From: Acidovorax radicis N35
Lineage (GTDB): Bacteria > Pseudomonadota > Gammaproteobacteria > Burkholderiales > Burkholderiaceae_C
DNA: 64,000 bases
Assembly (NCBI RefSeq): GCF_000204195.1
Contig: NZ_AFBG01000019.1
Location: 62,001 to 126,000, forward strand
Direction: 5' to 3'
Positions 10,186 to 19,588 of this stretch are shown here, in pieces. Under the pieces are notes generated by a model that was not told where the DNA came from, searched no databases, and was given only the letters and a program-made list of their open reading frames with translations. Numbering within the stretch: position 1 is the stretch's first letter; each line of letters opens with the position of its first letter. The position numbers and the translations under genes were made by a program.

Positions 10186-11115
10186 ATGGACCGGCTCGAT
10201 GCCATGGAAATGTTCGTGCGGGTGGTGGAGACCGGCAGCTTCACCAAGGTGGCCCGCGAGTTCGCCACCACGCAGCCCACGGTGACCAAGCAGGTGGCGG
10301 CGATGGAAGCACACCTGAAGGTGCGGCTGCTCAACCGCAACACGCGCGGCGTGAGCCTGACCGAGCCCGGCGCGCTGTACTACGAGAAGTGCAAGGCCAT
10401 CGTGACCGACGTGGCCGAGGCCGAGAGCGTGGTGCGCGTGCGCCAGACGCAGGTGCACGGCCAGCTGCGGGTCGGCAGCTCGGTGGCTTTCGGGCGGCGC
10501 GTGGTGGTGCCGCTGGCGCTGGAGTTCATGGCCCAGAACCCGCAGGTGCAACTGGACCTGAGCTTTGAGGACCGCTACACCGACCTGGTGGCCCACGGCA
10601 TCGATGTGGCGATCCGCCTGGGCAAGCTGGCCGACTCGGCCCTGGGTGCGCGCACGCTGGGCATGAACCCCTGGGTGCTGGTGGCCTCGCCCACCTACCT
10701 GCGCCGCCACGGCACGCCGCGCCGGCCGTCGGACCTGAAGGACCATTCGGCGCTGATCTACAGCAGCGTGCAGGGCAACGACCTGTGGCGGTTGCGCAAT
10801 GCGAGCGGCGAGGCGGTGTCGGTGCCCGTCACCGGGCGGCTGCGGTCCAACAACCTCTCTGCGCTGCTGGCGGCGGCGCGCGCGCACATGGGCATCGCGG
10901 CGCTGCCGCACTACGTGGCGGTGGAATCGCTGGCGGCAGGGCGCGTGGTGGAGGTGCTCAAGACCTGCCGCCTGCCCGAGCAGGAGATCCATGCGGTATA
11001 CCCGTCACCGCGGCTGGTGCCGCAGAAGGTGCAGGCCTTCGTCGCGTTTTTGCAGGGGCGGTTTGGCAAGGACTGGGTTGACGCTTTGCCGCGTGAGGGG
11101 GCTGCGAGGAAGTAA
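10186..11115 (+). CDS. LysR family transcriptional regulator
   Basis: The 309-residue protein has a typical N-terminal HTH (MDRLDAMEMFVRVVETGSFTKVAREFATTQPTVTKQVAAMEAHL, split as helix and recognition helix) and a C-terminal periplasmic-binding-like effector domain. The start has AGGAG ten bases upstream. It is divergent from gcl, so it is probably the local activator or repressor of the glyoxylate operon and of itself; the likely effector is glyoxylate or a derivative. It belongs to the DsdC/TtdR-like branch in general look, but that level of detail is uncertain. Confidence 0.88.
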   Translation: MDRLDAMEMFVRVVETGSFTKVAREFATTQPTVTKQVAAMEAHLKVRLLNRNTRGVSLTEPGALYYEKCKAIVTDVAEAESVVRVRQTQVHGQLRVGSSVAFGRRVVVPLALEFMAQNPQVQLDLSFEDRYTDLVAHGIDVAIRLGKLADSALGARTLGMNPWVLVASPTYLRRHGTPRRPSDLKDHSALIYSSVQGNDLWRLRNASGEAVSVPVTGRLRSNNLSALLAAARAHMGIAALPHYVAVESLAAGRVVEVLKTCRLPEQEIHAVYPSPRLVPQKVQAFVAFLQGRFGKDWVDALPREGAARK

Positions 11116-11156
11116 AGGATGGCTGGGAGATGACGAGGTTGCGCCCTAATTGGAGG

Positions 11157-11359
11157 CCCTCTCTCCCCAACCCTCTCCCGCGAGGGGAGAGGGGGTTAAG
11201 AAAGGTACGCCGGTGGTGGTTGTACGGTCTTGGCCGAGTCAGCCGCTTTTGCTGCAGCCTTCAAGCATGGCCGCAGGCGCAGCCGTTGCAAACATCCTGG
11301 CCGTCGTGACGCCCATCAAGCTCCCTCTCCCCTTGCGGGAGAGGGCTGGGGAGAGGGGT
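11157..11359. repeat. Pair of inverted GC-rich repeats (REP/MITE-like)
   Basis: A roughly 38-base unit at 11158-11195, CCCTCTCCC-gcga-GGGGAGAGGG in its core, recurs in inverted orientation at 11321-11358 with core CCCTCTCCCC-ttgc-GGGAGAGGG. Each unit folds into a strong hairpin and the two units could also pair with each other across about 125 bases. The 318-bp stretch between the convergent lysR and ttuD stops holds no gene. The pair could work as a bidirectional terminator or be a small mobile repeat. Confidence 0.6.
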
Positions 11360-11433
11360 AATGATCAGGCACAGCGCCAGCAAAAACCCTGGACCTTATC
11401 GCCCTGCAGCCCAGGCACAGCCACCGCCAACCG

Positions 11434-12804
11434 CTACAAAATCAGGATCGCCCGGAAGTCATTGACGTTGGTGTGCGTGGGCCCCGTGACAACCAGATCG
11501 CCCAGCGCATCGAAATAACCATACGCATCGTTGCGGTCCAGATGGTCCGCGATGGACAGGCCGTGCGAGGTGGCACGCGCCAGGGTGTCGGGCACCACAC
11601 GCGCGCCGGCGTTGTCTTCCACGCCGTCGATACCGTCGGTGTCCGCAGCCAACGCCCACACACCAGGCTGGCCCTGTAGCGCCTGCGCGAGCCCCATGCA
11701 GAACTCGCCCGCCCGGCCGCCCCGGCCCTTGGCAGCGCCGGGTGCGCGCGGGCGGATGGTGACGGTGGTCTCGCCGCCCGAGAGGATCACGCAGGGCCGT
11801 GCAAACGGCTGGCCATGCCTTGCCACAGCGCGGGCCAGCGCGGCGTGCACCTTGCCCACCTCGCGCGATTCGCCTTCGATCTCGTCGGAGAGGATGTACG
11901 CAGCCACACCGGCCGCACGCGCGGCCTCGGCAGCGGCCTCCAGCGACTGCTGGGGCGTGGCCGTCATGTGCACTACATGGTTCGCAAACACGGCGTCGCC
12001 GGGCTTGGGGGTTTCCAGCGCGCCTGCTTCCAGTGCAACGCGCACTGCGGGGGGCACGTCGATGCCATAGCGCGCCAGGATGGCCAGCGCATCGGCGCAG
12101 GTGGTGGCGTCGGGCACGGTGGGGCCGCTGGCGATCACCGAAGGGTCGTCGCCGGGCACATCGCTGATGGTGAGCGTGACCACCCGCGCAGGTGCGCAGG
12201 CCGCCGCCAGCCGCCCGCCCTTGATGCGCGAGAGGTGCTTGCGCACGCAGTTCATTTCGTCGATGGCTGCGCCGCTCTCCAGCAGGGCCTTGTTGATGCG
12301 CTGCTTGTCTTCGAGCGTGAGGCCATCTGCCGGCAGCGTGAGCAGGGCGGAGCCGCCGCCCGAGATCAGGCACAGCACCAGGTCGTTTTCGGTAAGGCCC
12401 TGCGTCAGCGCCAGGATGCGCTGCGCGGCGGCCAAGCCGGCCGCATCGGGCACGGGGTGCGCGGCTTCGACCACCTCGATGCGCTGCGGGTAGCCCTCGG
12501 GCCGGGGCGGCAGTCCCAGGAACGCCGCCTCACGCGGCGGCGTGTGGTGGTAGCGCGTGACGACCAGGCCCGACAGCGGCGCATCAACCGGCCACAGCGC
12601 CTCCACCGCCTGCGCCATGGCGCCACCGGCCTTGCCCGCACCCAGCACCAGGGTGCGGCCTCCGCTCTCACGGCTGGGCGGCGCGGGCAGAAAGGCGGCG
12701 GTGTTGTGCAGCGGCAGCGCACGGCGCACGGCCACCCGGTACAGGTATTCGAGGAACTCGGCGGGCTGGAAGACGGGATCGGGCACGTTGTCGTTGTTGG
12801 TCAT
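11434..12804 (-). CDS. ttuD: Glycerate 2-kinase / hydroxypyruvate reductase family (TtuD, DUF4147-MOFRL)
   Basis: The 456-residue protein carries the N-terminal DUF4147 domain (VLGAGKAGGAMAQAVEAL, LCLISGGGSALLTLP) and the C-terminal MOFRL domain (VILSGGETTVTI and LAADTDGIDG). The family was named TtuD hydroxypyruvate reductase from tartrate degradation, but characterised members are mostly glycerate 2-kinases that phosphorylate D-glycerate to 2-phosphoglycerate. In the context of gcl-hyi-glxR the kinase reaction would complete glyoxylate assimilation. The start at 12804 is preceded by GGAGACC; the frame extends upstream to 12930 but that part is not conserved in look. It is divergent from dctA, sharing a candidate GntR operator. 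Confidence 0.88.
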   Translation of the reverse strand: MTNNDNVPDPVFQPAEFLEYLYRVAVRRALPLHNTAAFLPAPPSRESGGRTLVLGAGKAGGAMAQAVEALWPVDAPLSGLVVTRYHHTPPREAAFLGLPPRPEGYPQRIEVVEAAHPVPDAAGLAAAQRILALTQGLTENDLVLCLISGGGSALLTLPADGLTLEDKQRINKALLESGAAIDEMNCVRKHLSRIKGGRLAAACAPARVVTLTISDVPGDDPSVIASGPTVPDATTCADALAILARYGIDVPPAVRVALEAGALETPKPGDAVFANHVVHMTATPQQSLEAAAEAARAAGVAAYILSDEIEGESREVGKVHAALARAVARHGQPFARPCVILSGGETTVTIRPRAPGAAKGRGGRAGEFCMGLAQALQGQPGVWALAADTDGIDGVEDNAGARVVPDTLARATSHGLSIADHLDRNDAYGYFDALGDLVVTGPTHTNVNDFRAILIL

Positions 12805-12947
12805 GGTGGTCTCCGCGGGCGATTGTGGAGCAGTAACTCCAAGGTAACCGCGCGTGAAAGTCAAAAGTGCTTCAACCACCACCGCGCCGGCGGGCCCCCA
12901 ACGGCAGGGCCCAACACGGGATAACCCCATGTTCTGGCTCGCAACAC

Positions 12948-12969
12948 TTGTCTACAGTTCTTGTATGCA
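12948..12969. promoter_or_regulatory. Candidate GntR operator A (ttuD/dctA spacer)
   Basis: The 22-base motif reads TTGTCTACAG followed by TTCTTGTATGCA. It matches the motif upstream of the NCS2 permease (17946-17967) at 17 of 22 positions by eye. The TTGT-TAC core resembles FCD-type GntR sites. It lies about 50 bp before dctA and 144 bp before ttuD. Confidence 0.5.
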
Positions 12970-13017
12970 AGATTGATCACAGTGCCACCGTCTCCTTTCT
13001 TTCGTCAAAGGGTTCCC

Positions 13018-14298
13018 ATGCTCCGCTTCCTCAACTCCTTGTTCGGCCGGGTGATCCTGGCCCTGATTGCCGGCGTGGCCGTCGGGCTGTTCTGGCCCGA
13101 CACAGCCGTACAGCTCAAGCCTCTGGGCGACGGCTTCATCAAGCTCATCAAGATGCTGATTCCGCTCATCGTCTTTTGCGTGGTGGTGCATGGCATTGCC
13201 GGCACGGGTGACTTGAAGCGTGTGGGCCGGGTGGGCATCAAGTCGCTGATCTACTTCGAGGTGGTCACGTCCATCGCGCTGGTGTTGGGTCTGGCGCTTG
13301 CGTTCTGGTTCGAGCCGGGCGTGGGCATGAACGTGGACCCGAGTGCGCTGGACCCCAAGGCCATGGGCGCCTACGCGGAAAACGCCAGCAAACTCACGGG
13401 TGGCGGCTTCAGCGACTTTTTGCTCAAGCTCATCCCCACCACGGCCGTGAGCGCATTCGCCAATGGCGACGTGCTGCAAGTGCTGCTGTTCTCCATCATC
13501 TTTGGCTGCGCGCTGGCGCTGCTGGGCGAGCGCGGTGCGCGGGTCACCAGTCTGATCGAAGACCTGTCGCACGTGCTCTTCAAGACCATGGGCCTGATCA
13601 TCAAGCTGGCGCCGCTGGGCGTGCTGGGTGCCATCGCGTTCACGGTGGGCAAGTACGGCATCGGCTCGCTCAAGCAACTGGGCATGCTGGTGGTGCTGTT
13701 CTATGCGGCGGTGTTCCTGTTCGTGGTGGTGGTGCTGGGCCTCATCATGCGGGTCTCGGGCTTCAGCCTGTTCAAGCTGCTGCGCTACCTGCGCGAGGAG
13801 CTGGCCGTGGTGTTCGCCACCACCTCGTCCGACAGCGTGCTGCCCCAGATCATGGCCAAGCTCAAGCACATGGGCATTCGCGATTCAACCGTGGGCCTGG
13901 TGATCCCCACCGGCTACTCGTTCAACCTGGACGCGTTCTCGATCTACATCACGCTGGCCGCCGTGTTCATCGCCCAGGCCACCAACACGCCGATCTCCAT
14001 GGCCGACCTGCTGACCATCCTGGCAATCTCGCTGGTCACCTCCAAGGGCGCGCACGGCGTGCCAGGCTCGGCCATCGTGGTACTGGCGGCCACGCTGCAT
14101 GCCATTCCGGCCATCCCGGCCATCGGGCTGGTGCTGGTGCTGTCGGTGGACTGGTTCATGGGCATTGCCCGCGCGCTGGGCAACCTGATCGGCAACTGCG
14201 TGGCCACCGTGGCCATCGCCGCGTGGGAAGGCGATATCGACCGCGAGCGCGCCCACGCCGTGCTGGACGGCCAGGCCGTGCCGCCGCAGCAGCAGTGA
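13018..14298 (+). CDS. dctA: DctA-like dicarboxylate/cation symporter (DAACS family)
   Basis: This is a 426-residue inner-membrane secondary transporter with about eight membrane segments and two re-entrant hairpins. The serine-rich hairpin TTSSDSVLPQIMAKLKHMG and the substrate/sodium-binding VIPTGYSFNLDAFSIYITLA are diagnostic; the usual NLDGT is NLDAF here, which could shift substrate preference. Known substrates of the family are succinate, fumarate, malate and aspartate. The start at 13018 has AAAGGG eight bases before it. It is the first gene of a same-strand run with a binding protein, a chemoreceptor and a GntR regulator, with gaps of 51, 84 and 13 bases. Confidence 0.82.
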   Translation: MLRFLNSLFGRVILALIAGVAVGLFWPDTAVQLKPLGDGFIKLIKMLIPLIVFCVVVHGIAGTGDLKRVGRVGIKSLIYFEVVTSIALVLGLALAFWFEPGVGMNVDPSALDPKAMGAYAENASKLTGGGFSDFLLKLIPTTAVSAFANGDVLQVLLFSIIFGCALALLGERGARVTSLIEDLSHVLFKTMGLIIKLAPLGVLGAIAFTVGKYGIGSLKQLGMLVVLFYAAVFLFVVVVLGLIMRVSGFSLFKLLRYLREELAVVFATTSSDSVLPQIMAKLKHMGIRDSTVGLVIPTGYSFNLDAFSIYITLAAVFIAQATNTPISMADLLTILAISLVTSKGAHGVPGSAIVVLAATLHAIPAIPAIGLVLVLSVDWFMGIARALGNLIGNCVATVAIAAWEGDIDRERAHAVLDGQAVPPQQQ

Positions 14299-14349
14299 CC
14301 GCATGCGACAAGCCAAGCCATAACAACCCACAACACCACGGCCCACCCC

Positions 14350-15183
14350 ATGCCCCCTTCTACCGTTCTGACCCGCCGCCGTGCCATCGCAGGCGCTGCG
14401 GGCCTGTGCGCCCTTCCCTTCGGCTGGGGCCTCGCCGCCGCCCAGGGCAAAGGCGAACCCGACCAGCTGGACCGCATCCTGCGCAGCCGGGTGCTGCGCG
14501 TGGCAGTGCCGCAAGAGTTTCCGCCGTTCGGCTTCACGCGCAACGGCGTGGTCGATGGCTTTGACATTGCGGTGGCGCGCATGCTGGCCAGCGACCTGCG
14601 GGTGTCGCTCAAGATCCTACCCGTGGCCAGCGGCGACCGCCTGGCCGCCCTGCTCGAAGACCGGGTGGACCTGATCATCGCCAGCCTGGGCAAGACCGCA
14701 GAGCGCGAGCGCGAGATCGATTTCTCCACCGCTTACGCACCGACCTACATGGGCATCTTCAGTGACTCCGGCGCGGGTCCGGCGGACCTCGCCGCGCTCA
14801 AGGGCCGCCGTGTGGGCGTGGTGCGCGGCAGCCTGGAAGAGACCGAGTTCAAGGCCCAGGCACCGCACGCCACGGCCGTGGCATTCGACAGCTCGGCCCC
14901 CATGCTTGATGCGTACGTGCGCCGCAGCATCGACGCCTTTGCGGCGGGCAATGTGGTGGCTGAATCCATCCCGGATACCGCCCTGCGCGAGCGCATCAAA
15001 CGGGTGGCCGTGCTGCGGCAAAGCCCCTGCCACATCGGCGTGCGCAAGCACGAGCCTCGCCTGCTGGCGCGGGTCGATGCCTTTCTGGCCCAGGCCCGGT
15101 CATCGCAAGCGCTCATGGTCAACGCCATGCACTGGTTCAAACACAGCCTGTCGCCAGAGATGTTCCGCGATGGCAAGGGCTGA
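14350..15183 (+). CDS. Family 3 periplasmic solute-binding protein without ABC partner
   Basis: This 277-residue secreted protein belongs to SBP_bac_3, the amino-acid/polar-solute binding class. A twin-Arg-like signal (TRRRAIAGAAGLCALP) precedes the mature domain. Mature-domain motifs include VLRVAVPQEFPPFGF, VDGFDIAVARMLA and the LLEDRVDLIIASLGKTAERE..DFSTAY signature of the family. No ABC permease or ATPase follows; instead a chemoreceptor gene starts 84 bases downstream and a DctA-like symporter precedes it. The protein may present ligand to the chemoreceptor or scavenge for another importer; both are inference. Confidence 0.85.
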   Translation: MPPSTVLTRRRAIAGAAGLCALPFGWGLAAAQGKGEPDQLDRILRSRVLRVAVPQEFPPFGFTRNGVVDGFDIAVARMLASDLRVSLKILPVASGDRLAALLEDRVDLIIASLGKTAEREREIDFSTAYAPTYMGIFSDSGAGPADLAALKGRRVGVVRGSLEETEFKAQAPHATAVAFDSSAPMLDAYVRRSIDAFAAGNVVAESIPDTALRERIKRVAVLRQSPCHIGVRKHEPRLLARVDAFLAQARSSQALMVNAMHWFKHSLSPEMFRDGKG

Positions 15184-15267
15184 GCAGGCGCGCCACACGC
15201 CGCGCGGTCCCCGCCCTCCCCCGCCTGCAGGCGCGTTCCCCGCCACCGGCACGAGAACTCTTCCACC

Positions 15268-17109
15268 ATGATGACTTCGCTCCGCACCCGCATCCTGCTC
15301 ATCACCACGGCGGCGGTCACTGCCGCCCTTGCGCTGACGGGCGCCGCCACCTATGCCATCGTGCGGTCGGCAACCCTGCAGACCATCGAGGACAACCTCA
15401 CGGCCATCGCCTCGGGCAACGCGCTGGCCATCGAAAAATGGGTGTCGAGCAAATCCCTGGCCGTGCAGGCAGCCGCTGCCGCCGTGGAGCATGGCGACCC
15501 GCAGGGCATCGTCCTGCACATGAACAAGGCCAATGGCTTTCCCGTTACCACGGTGGGCTGGCAGGACAAGCGCTGGGTATCGAGCAGCCCCACCACACCA
15601 CCCACCTATGACCCCACGGCGCGCCCCTGGTACCAAAGCGTGGTGAAGGCCGGCAAGCTGCTGGTCACCAAGCCCTACGGCGACGCGTCCACGGGCGAGC
15701 CTTTTGTGTCGTTCGCCGCGCCCATCCTGCGCGACGGAGCGGCACAAGGCGCTGTGAGCGGTGCGGTTCCGCTCAAGGGCGTGCAGGACGTGGTGGCCGC
15801 AGTGCACCCCACGCCCAGTAGCCTGGGCTTCGTGGTGGACAAGGACGGGCTGGTGCTGGCGCACCCCGATGCGCAGCGCATGCTCAAGCCCGCCTCAGAA
15901 CTCTCGCCCGCGCTCACTCCCGCCGTGCTCGCAGCGCTGCCCGTTGCCAACCACGCGCTGGAGGCCACACTGGCAGGCTCTGCCAAGCTGCTGCGCGCAC
16001 TGCCCGTGGCAGGCACCGACTGGTACCTGGTCGTCGCGCTGGACAAGGCCGAGGCCACCGCCGGCCTGGCGGGCGTGCTGCGCACCTCGGCCATCGCCAT
16101 CGTGTTGCTGGCGCTGGCCGCTGCGGGTGTCAGCGCACTGCTCACGGCGCAGTCCTTTCGCCGGCTGTCGCAGGTGCGCGATGCGATGGACGAGATCGGC
16201 TCGGGTGGCGGCGACCTGACGCACCGGTTGCCCGTCACCGGGCACGACGAGGTGGCGCAGATCGCGTCCTCGTTCAACGCCTTCGTGGACAAGATCAGCA
16301 CCGTGCTGCAGGACGTGCGCCAGGGCGTGGAATCCATGAAAACGGCCACCGACGAGATCAAGGCTGGCAACCACGACCTGTCCCACCGCACCGAGACATC
16401 GGCCAGCAACCTGCAGGAAACCTCTGCCTCGCTGTCGCAGCTCACAGCCACCGTGCAGCAGTCTGCAGATGCCGCAGCGCAGGCCGCACAACTGGCCCGC
16501 TCGGCCAGCGCCACCGCCACCCGGGGCGGCGAGGTGGTGGCGGACGCCGCGAGCACCATGGACGAGATTTCCAACGCCTCGGCACGCATCGGGGAGATCA
16601 TCGGTGTGATCGACTCCATCGCCTTCCAGACCAACATCCTGGCACTGAACGCAGCCGTGGAGGCTGCCCGTGCGGGGGAGAACGGCCGGGGCTTCGCGGT
16701 GGTGGCCAGCGAGGTGCGCAGCCTGGCGCACCGCAGCGCCACGGCCGCCCGGGAGGTGCGGGCGCTCATAGACGCCTCGGGCGCCAGCGTGGCCACGGGC
16801 ACCCAGCGCGTGCGCGCGGTTGGCGAGACCATGAACGAGATCGTGCACGGCATCCAGCGCGTGGCGCAGATCGTGGGGGAAATCAATGGCTCCATGACCG
16901 AGCAAAGTTCCGGCATCGGCCAGATCAACCAGGCCGTGGCCGAGATGGACCGCGCCACGCAGCAAAATGCAGCGTTGGTTGAAGAGTCCACCGCCGCATC
17001 GGGCGTGCTCAACGACCAGGCCCACCACCTCGCACGCACCGTCGCCGGCTTCCAGTTGGAGGCCTCGCGTGCGCCCATCCACGCGGGCTTGCCGGCCCTG
17101 CCCCGCTGA
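15268..17109 (+). CDS. Methyl-accepting chemotaxis protein with periplasmic Cache-type sensor
   Basis: This is a 613-residue membrane chemoreceptor. An N-terminal membrane helix (about residues 8-32), a periplasmic Cache-like region to about residue 260 ([48 protein letters not shown] is typical), a second membrane helix near 270-290, a HAMP domain, and a cytoplasmic signalling domain are visible. The hairpin tip is [16 protein letters not shown] next to [15 protein letters not shown], the CheA/CheW contact site. No C-terminal CheR-tethering pentapeptide is seen. It probably directs taxis toward the solute handled by the neighbouring transporter and binding protein. Confidence 0.92.
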   Translation: MMTSLRTRILLITTAAVTAALALTGAATYAIVRSATLQTIEDNLTAIASGNALAIEKWVSSKSLAVQAAAAAVEHGDPQGIVLHMNKANGFPVTTVGWQDKRWVSSSPTTPPTYDPTARPWYQSVVKAGKLLVTKPYGDASTGEPFVSFAAPILRDGAAQGAVSGAVPLKGVQDVVAAVHPTPSSLGFVVDKDGLVLAHPDAQRMLKPASELSPALTPAVLAALPVANHALEATLAGSAKLLRALPVAGTDWYLVVALDKAEATAGLAGVLRTSAIAIVLLALAAAGVSALLTAQSFRRLSQVRDAMDEIGSGGGDLTHRLPVTGHDEVAQIASSFNAFVDKISTVLQDVRQGVESMKTATDEIKAGNHDLSHRTETSASNLQETSASLSQLTATVQQSADAAAQAAQLARSASATATRGGEVVADAASTMDEISNASARIGEIIGVIDSIAFQTNILALNAAVEAARAGENGRGFAVVASEVRSLAHRSATAAREVRALIDASGASVATGTQRVRAVGETMNEIVHGIQRVAQIVGEINGSMTEQSSGIGQINQAVAEMDRATQQNAALVEESTAASGVLNDQAHHLARTVAGFQLEASRAPIHAGLPALPR

Positions 17110-17122
17110 CACAATCGACCCC

Positions 17123-17827
17123 ATGAGCCTGAGCCAGACCCAGATCGCCCAACAGGTGGTGGAATCCATCCTTGCGCAGAAGCTCGCCCCCGGCGAACGC
17201 CTGGGCGAGCAGGAATTGGCCGACCTCTTCGGCGTAAGCCGCACGCTGGTGCGCGAGGCGCTGATGCAGCTGCAGGCACGCGGCTTTGTCGAAGTGCGCT
17301 CACGCCGGGGTTGGTACGTGGTGGAGCCTTCGGTGGAGGATGCGCGCGACGCGTTCTCGGCACGGCGCATCATCGAATCGGGCATCCTGGCCGACGCAGG
17401 CAAGCCGCTACAGACAGTGACCCGCCGCCTGCGTGCGCACATTGCCGATGAGCAGCAGGCCATCGAAGGCGCCGACGCGGCCACACGCGCCTTCCTGCTG
17501 GCGGATTTCCATGTCTGCCTGGCAGAGGCAATGGGCCACCGCAGCCTCAGTGACATCCTGCGCGACCTCACGGCGCGCACCACGCTGGCGGCCTCGCTGT
17601 ACCAGTCGCAGCACGCGGCCAGCCAGTCCTGCGCCGAACACGCCGCCATCGTGGAGGCCCTGGAGGCCGGCGACACCGTGCTGGCCCGCGAACGCATGCT
17701 GGCCCACATCGGCCACGTGGAAGGCGCACTGAACTCCGGCCAGCCGCTGGTGCGGGACCGGCTGCGTGAATCCCTGGCACCGCTGACCGGCCAACGCGCC
17801 AAGGCAGCATCCACGCATCGGGGCTAG
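17123..17827 (+). CDS. GntR family regulator with FCD effector domain
   Basis: The 234-residue protein has a GntR winged helix (QVVESILAQKLAPGERLGEQELADLFGVSRTLVREALMQL) and a C-terminal helical FCD domain with the metal-site residues in DFHVCLAEAMGH and EHAAIVEAL. The start is 13 bases after the chemoreceptor stop, so it is probably cotranscribed. FCD regulators usually repress uptake and catabolic genes for small carboxylates or ureides and are released by metabolites. Two matching 22-base motifs, upstream of dctA and of the NCS2 permease, flank this gene's unit and are the best candidates for its binding sites. Confidence 0.9.
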   Translation: MSLSQTQIAQQVVESILAQKLAPGERLGEQELADLFGVSRTLVREALMQLQARGFVEVRSRRGWYVVEPSVEDARDAFSARRIIESGILADAGKPLQTVTRRLRAHIADEQQAIEGADAATRAFLLADFHVCLAEAMGHRSLSDILRDLTARTTLAASLYQSQHAASQSCAEHAAIVEALEAGDTVLARERMLAHIGHVEGALNSGQPLVRDRLRESLAPLTGQRAKAASTHRG

Positions 17828-17945
17828 GTCCAGCCGCAGGCGCTGCGCGCCCCAGCCCCCAACGCCCCCAGCAGCCCACGTTTCGGGGCAGCGGTTTGCG
17901 GCTGCCCGTTCTAAGGGTTTACCGGGATAAGCGCGTCCCGTCATT

Positions 17946-17967
17946 TTGTATACGATTTTTGTATGGA
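17946..17967. promoter_or_regulatory. Candidate GntR operator B (upstream of NCS2 permease)
   Basis: The 22-base motif reads TTGTATACGA followed by TTTTTGTATGGA. It is the partner of the motif at 12948-12969. The TTGTATAC half fits known FCD-type half-sites. It lies 67 bases before the permease start, within the 206-bp gap after the GntR gene. Confidence 0.55.
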
Positions 17968-18033
17968 CTGTTGTGCACCATTTCGCACCAGTACCCATTT
18001 CGTATTCACACTGATCCACCCTAAGGACACGCC

Positions 18034-19521
18034 ATGAACCTACCCGTACACCCCGTGGACGAACACCTGCCCCTGGGGCGACTTACGGCGCTGGGCCTTC
18101 AGCATGTGCTGGTGATGTACGCCGGCGCGGTGGCCGTGCCACTCATCGTGGGGCGGGCGCTCAACCTCACACCCGACCAGGTGGCCAAGCTGATCTCTGC
18201 CGACCTGTTCGTCTGTGGGCTGGTCACGCTGATCCAGGCACTGGGGGCGTCGCGCTGGTTCGGCATCCAGCTGCCCGTGATGATGGGCGTGACCTTTGCC
18301 TCGGTGGCCCCGATGATCTCGATGGCACAAAGCACGGGAGGCACGGCCGGAGCCGGACTGATCTTTGGATCGGTGATCGGGGCGGGCGTCATCTCCATCC
18401 TGATCGCGCCACTGGTGAGCCGCATGCTGCGGTTTTTTCCGCCCGTGGTCACCGGCACCATCATTGCGGTCATCGGCATCAGTCTGATGCGCGTGGGCAT
18501 CAACTGGATCTTTGGCAACCCAGTGGGCCCCACGGCGCCCAATGTGGTGAACCCCGAGCACATCAAGTGGCTCAGCGAGATGCAGTCCGTCGCCGGGGCA
18601 CCCGGCTCGTCCCTGCCCCCCGTGCCCAAGGGCTTTGCGGTGGTGCCCACGGTGCCCAACCCCAAATACGCCGACCTGACCGGCGTGGGCATCTCGGGCC
18701 TGGTGCTGCTGTCCATCCTGCTGATCGCCAAGTTTGCCAAGGGCTTCATCGCCAACATCTCGGTGCTGCTGGGCATCGTCATTGGTGCGGTGGTGGCCGT
18801 GGCGCTGGGCATGATGAACTTCGACAAGGTGGCCAAGGCGCAGTGGTTTGACCTGGTGCTGCCGTTCGAGATCGCCGGCCCCGTGTTCGACCCCATCCTG
18901 ATCCTGACCATGACGCTGGTGATGATCGTGGTGATGATCGAATCCACCGGCATGTTCCTGGCCCTGGGCGAGATGACCGACCGCAAGGTGGACCAGGCCG
19001 CTCTGACGCGCGGCCTGCGCACGGATGGCCTGGGCACGCTGCTGGGCGGAATCTTCAACACCTTTCCGTACACCAGCTTCTCGCAGAACGTGGGGCTGGT
19101 GGCCGTCACCGGCGTCAAGAGCCGCTTTGTCTGCGTGGCCGGCGGCGTGATCCTGATCGTGCTGGGCGTGCTGCCCAAGATGGCGGCGCTGGTCGAATCG
19201 CTGCCCACCATGGTGCTGGGTGGCGCCGGGCTGGTGATGTTCGGCATGGTGGCGGCCACCGGCATCCGCATCCTGGGCGGGGTGGATTTCAAGCACAACC
19301 GCTTCAACGCCATGATCGTGGCCGTGTCGATCGGCGTGGGCATGATCCCGCTCATCGCGCCCAACTTCCGCCAGTGGATGCCGCATGCCATCCACCCCCT
19401 GATCGAATCCGGTATCCTGCTGGCCTCGATCGCGGCCGTGGCCCTGAACGTTTTCTTCAATGGCGCCAGCCGCGACACCTCCGCCGCTGTGAACGCCGCA
19501 CGCCAGGCCGACGCCCACTAG
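18034..19521 (+). CDS. NCS2 family nucleobase permease (xanthine/urate/uracil type)
   Basis: This is a 495-residue inner-membrane protein with about 14 hydrophobic segments. NCS2 proteins cotransport purines or uracil with protons. The N-terminal LGLQHVLVMYAGAVAVPLIVG, the substrate-site segment GLGTLLGGIFNTFPYTSFSQNVGLVAVTGVKSR and the acidic residue in VMIESTGMFLALGEM are family signatures. The AVAVPLIVG and FSQNVGL patterns look more like xanthine/uric-acid members (PbuX, XanP, UacT) than UraA. Control by the upstream GntR protein is suggested by operator B. A terminator follows. Confidence 0.88.
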   Translation: MNLPVHPVDEHLPLGRLTALGLQHVLVMYAGAVAVPLIVGRALNLTPDQVAKLISADLFVCGLVTLIQALGASRWFGIQLPVMMGVTFASVAPMISMAQSTGGTAGAGLIFGSVIGAGVISILIAPLVSRMLRFFPPVVTGTIIAVIGISLMRVGINWIFGNPVGPTAPNVVNPEHIKWLSEMQSVAGAPGSSLPPVPKGFAVVPTVPNPKYADLTGVGISGLVLLSILLIAKFAKGFIANISVLLGIVIGAVVAVALGMMNFDKVAKAQWFDLVLPFEIAGPVFDPILILTMTLVMIVVMIESTGMFLALGEMTDRKVDQAALTRGLRTDGLGTLLGGIFNTFPYTSFSQNVGLVAVTGVKSRFVCVAGGVILIVLGVLPKMAALVESLPTMVLGGAGLVMFGMVAATGIRILGGVDFKHNRFNAMIVAVSIGVGMIPLIAPNFRQWMPHAIHPLIESGILLASIAAVALNVFFNGASRDTSAAVNAARQADAH

Positions 19522-19588
19522 CGTCCCGCCTGCCCGCTGCCCGGAAAATGCTCACCATCCAAGAACTGGCCACAGCCTGCTGGCCCCA

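Noticed and set aside
18040..19518. A roughly 490-codon minus-strand frame opposite the NCS2 permease
   Set aside because: Its extreme His/Asp/Gln content is the mirror of membrane-protein codons, with no family motif.
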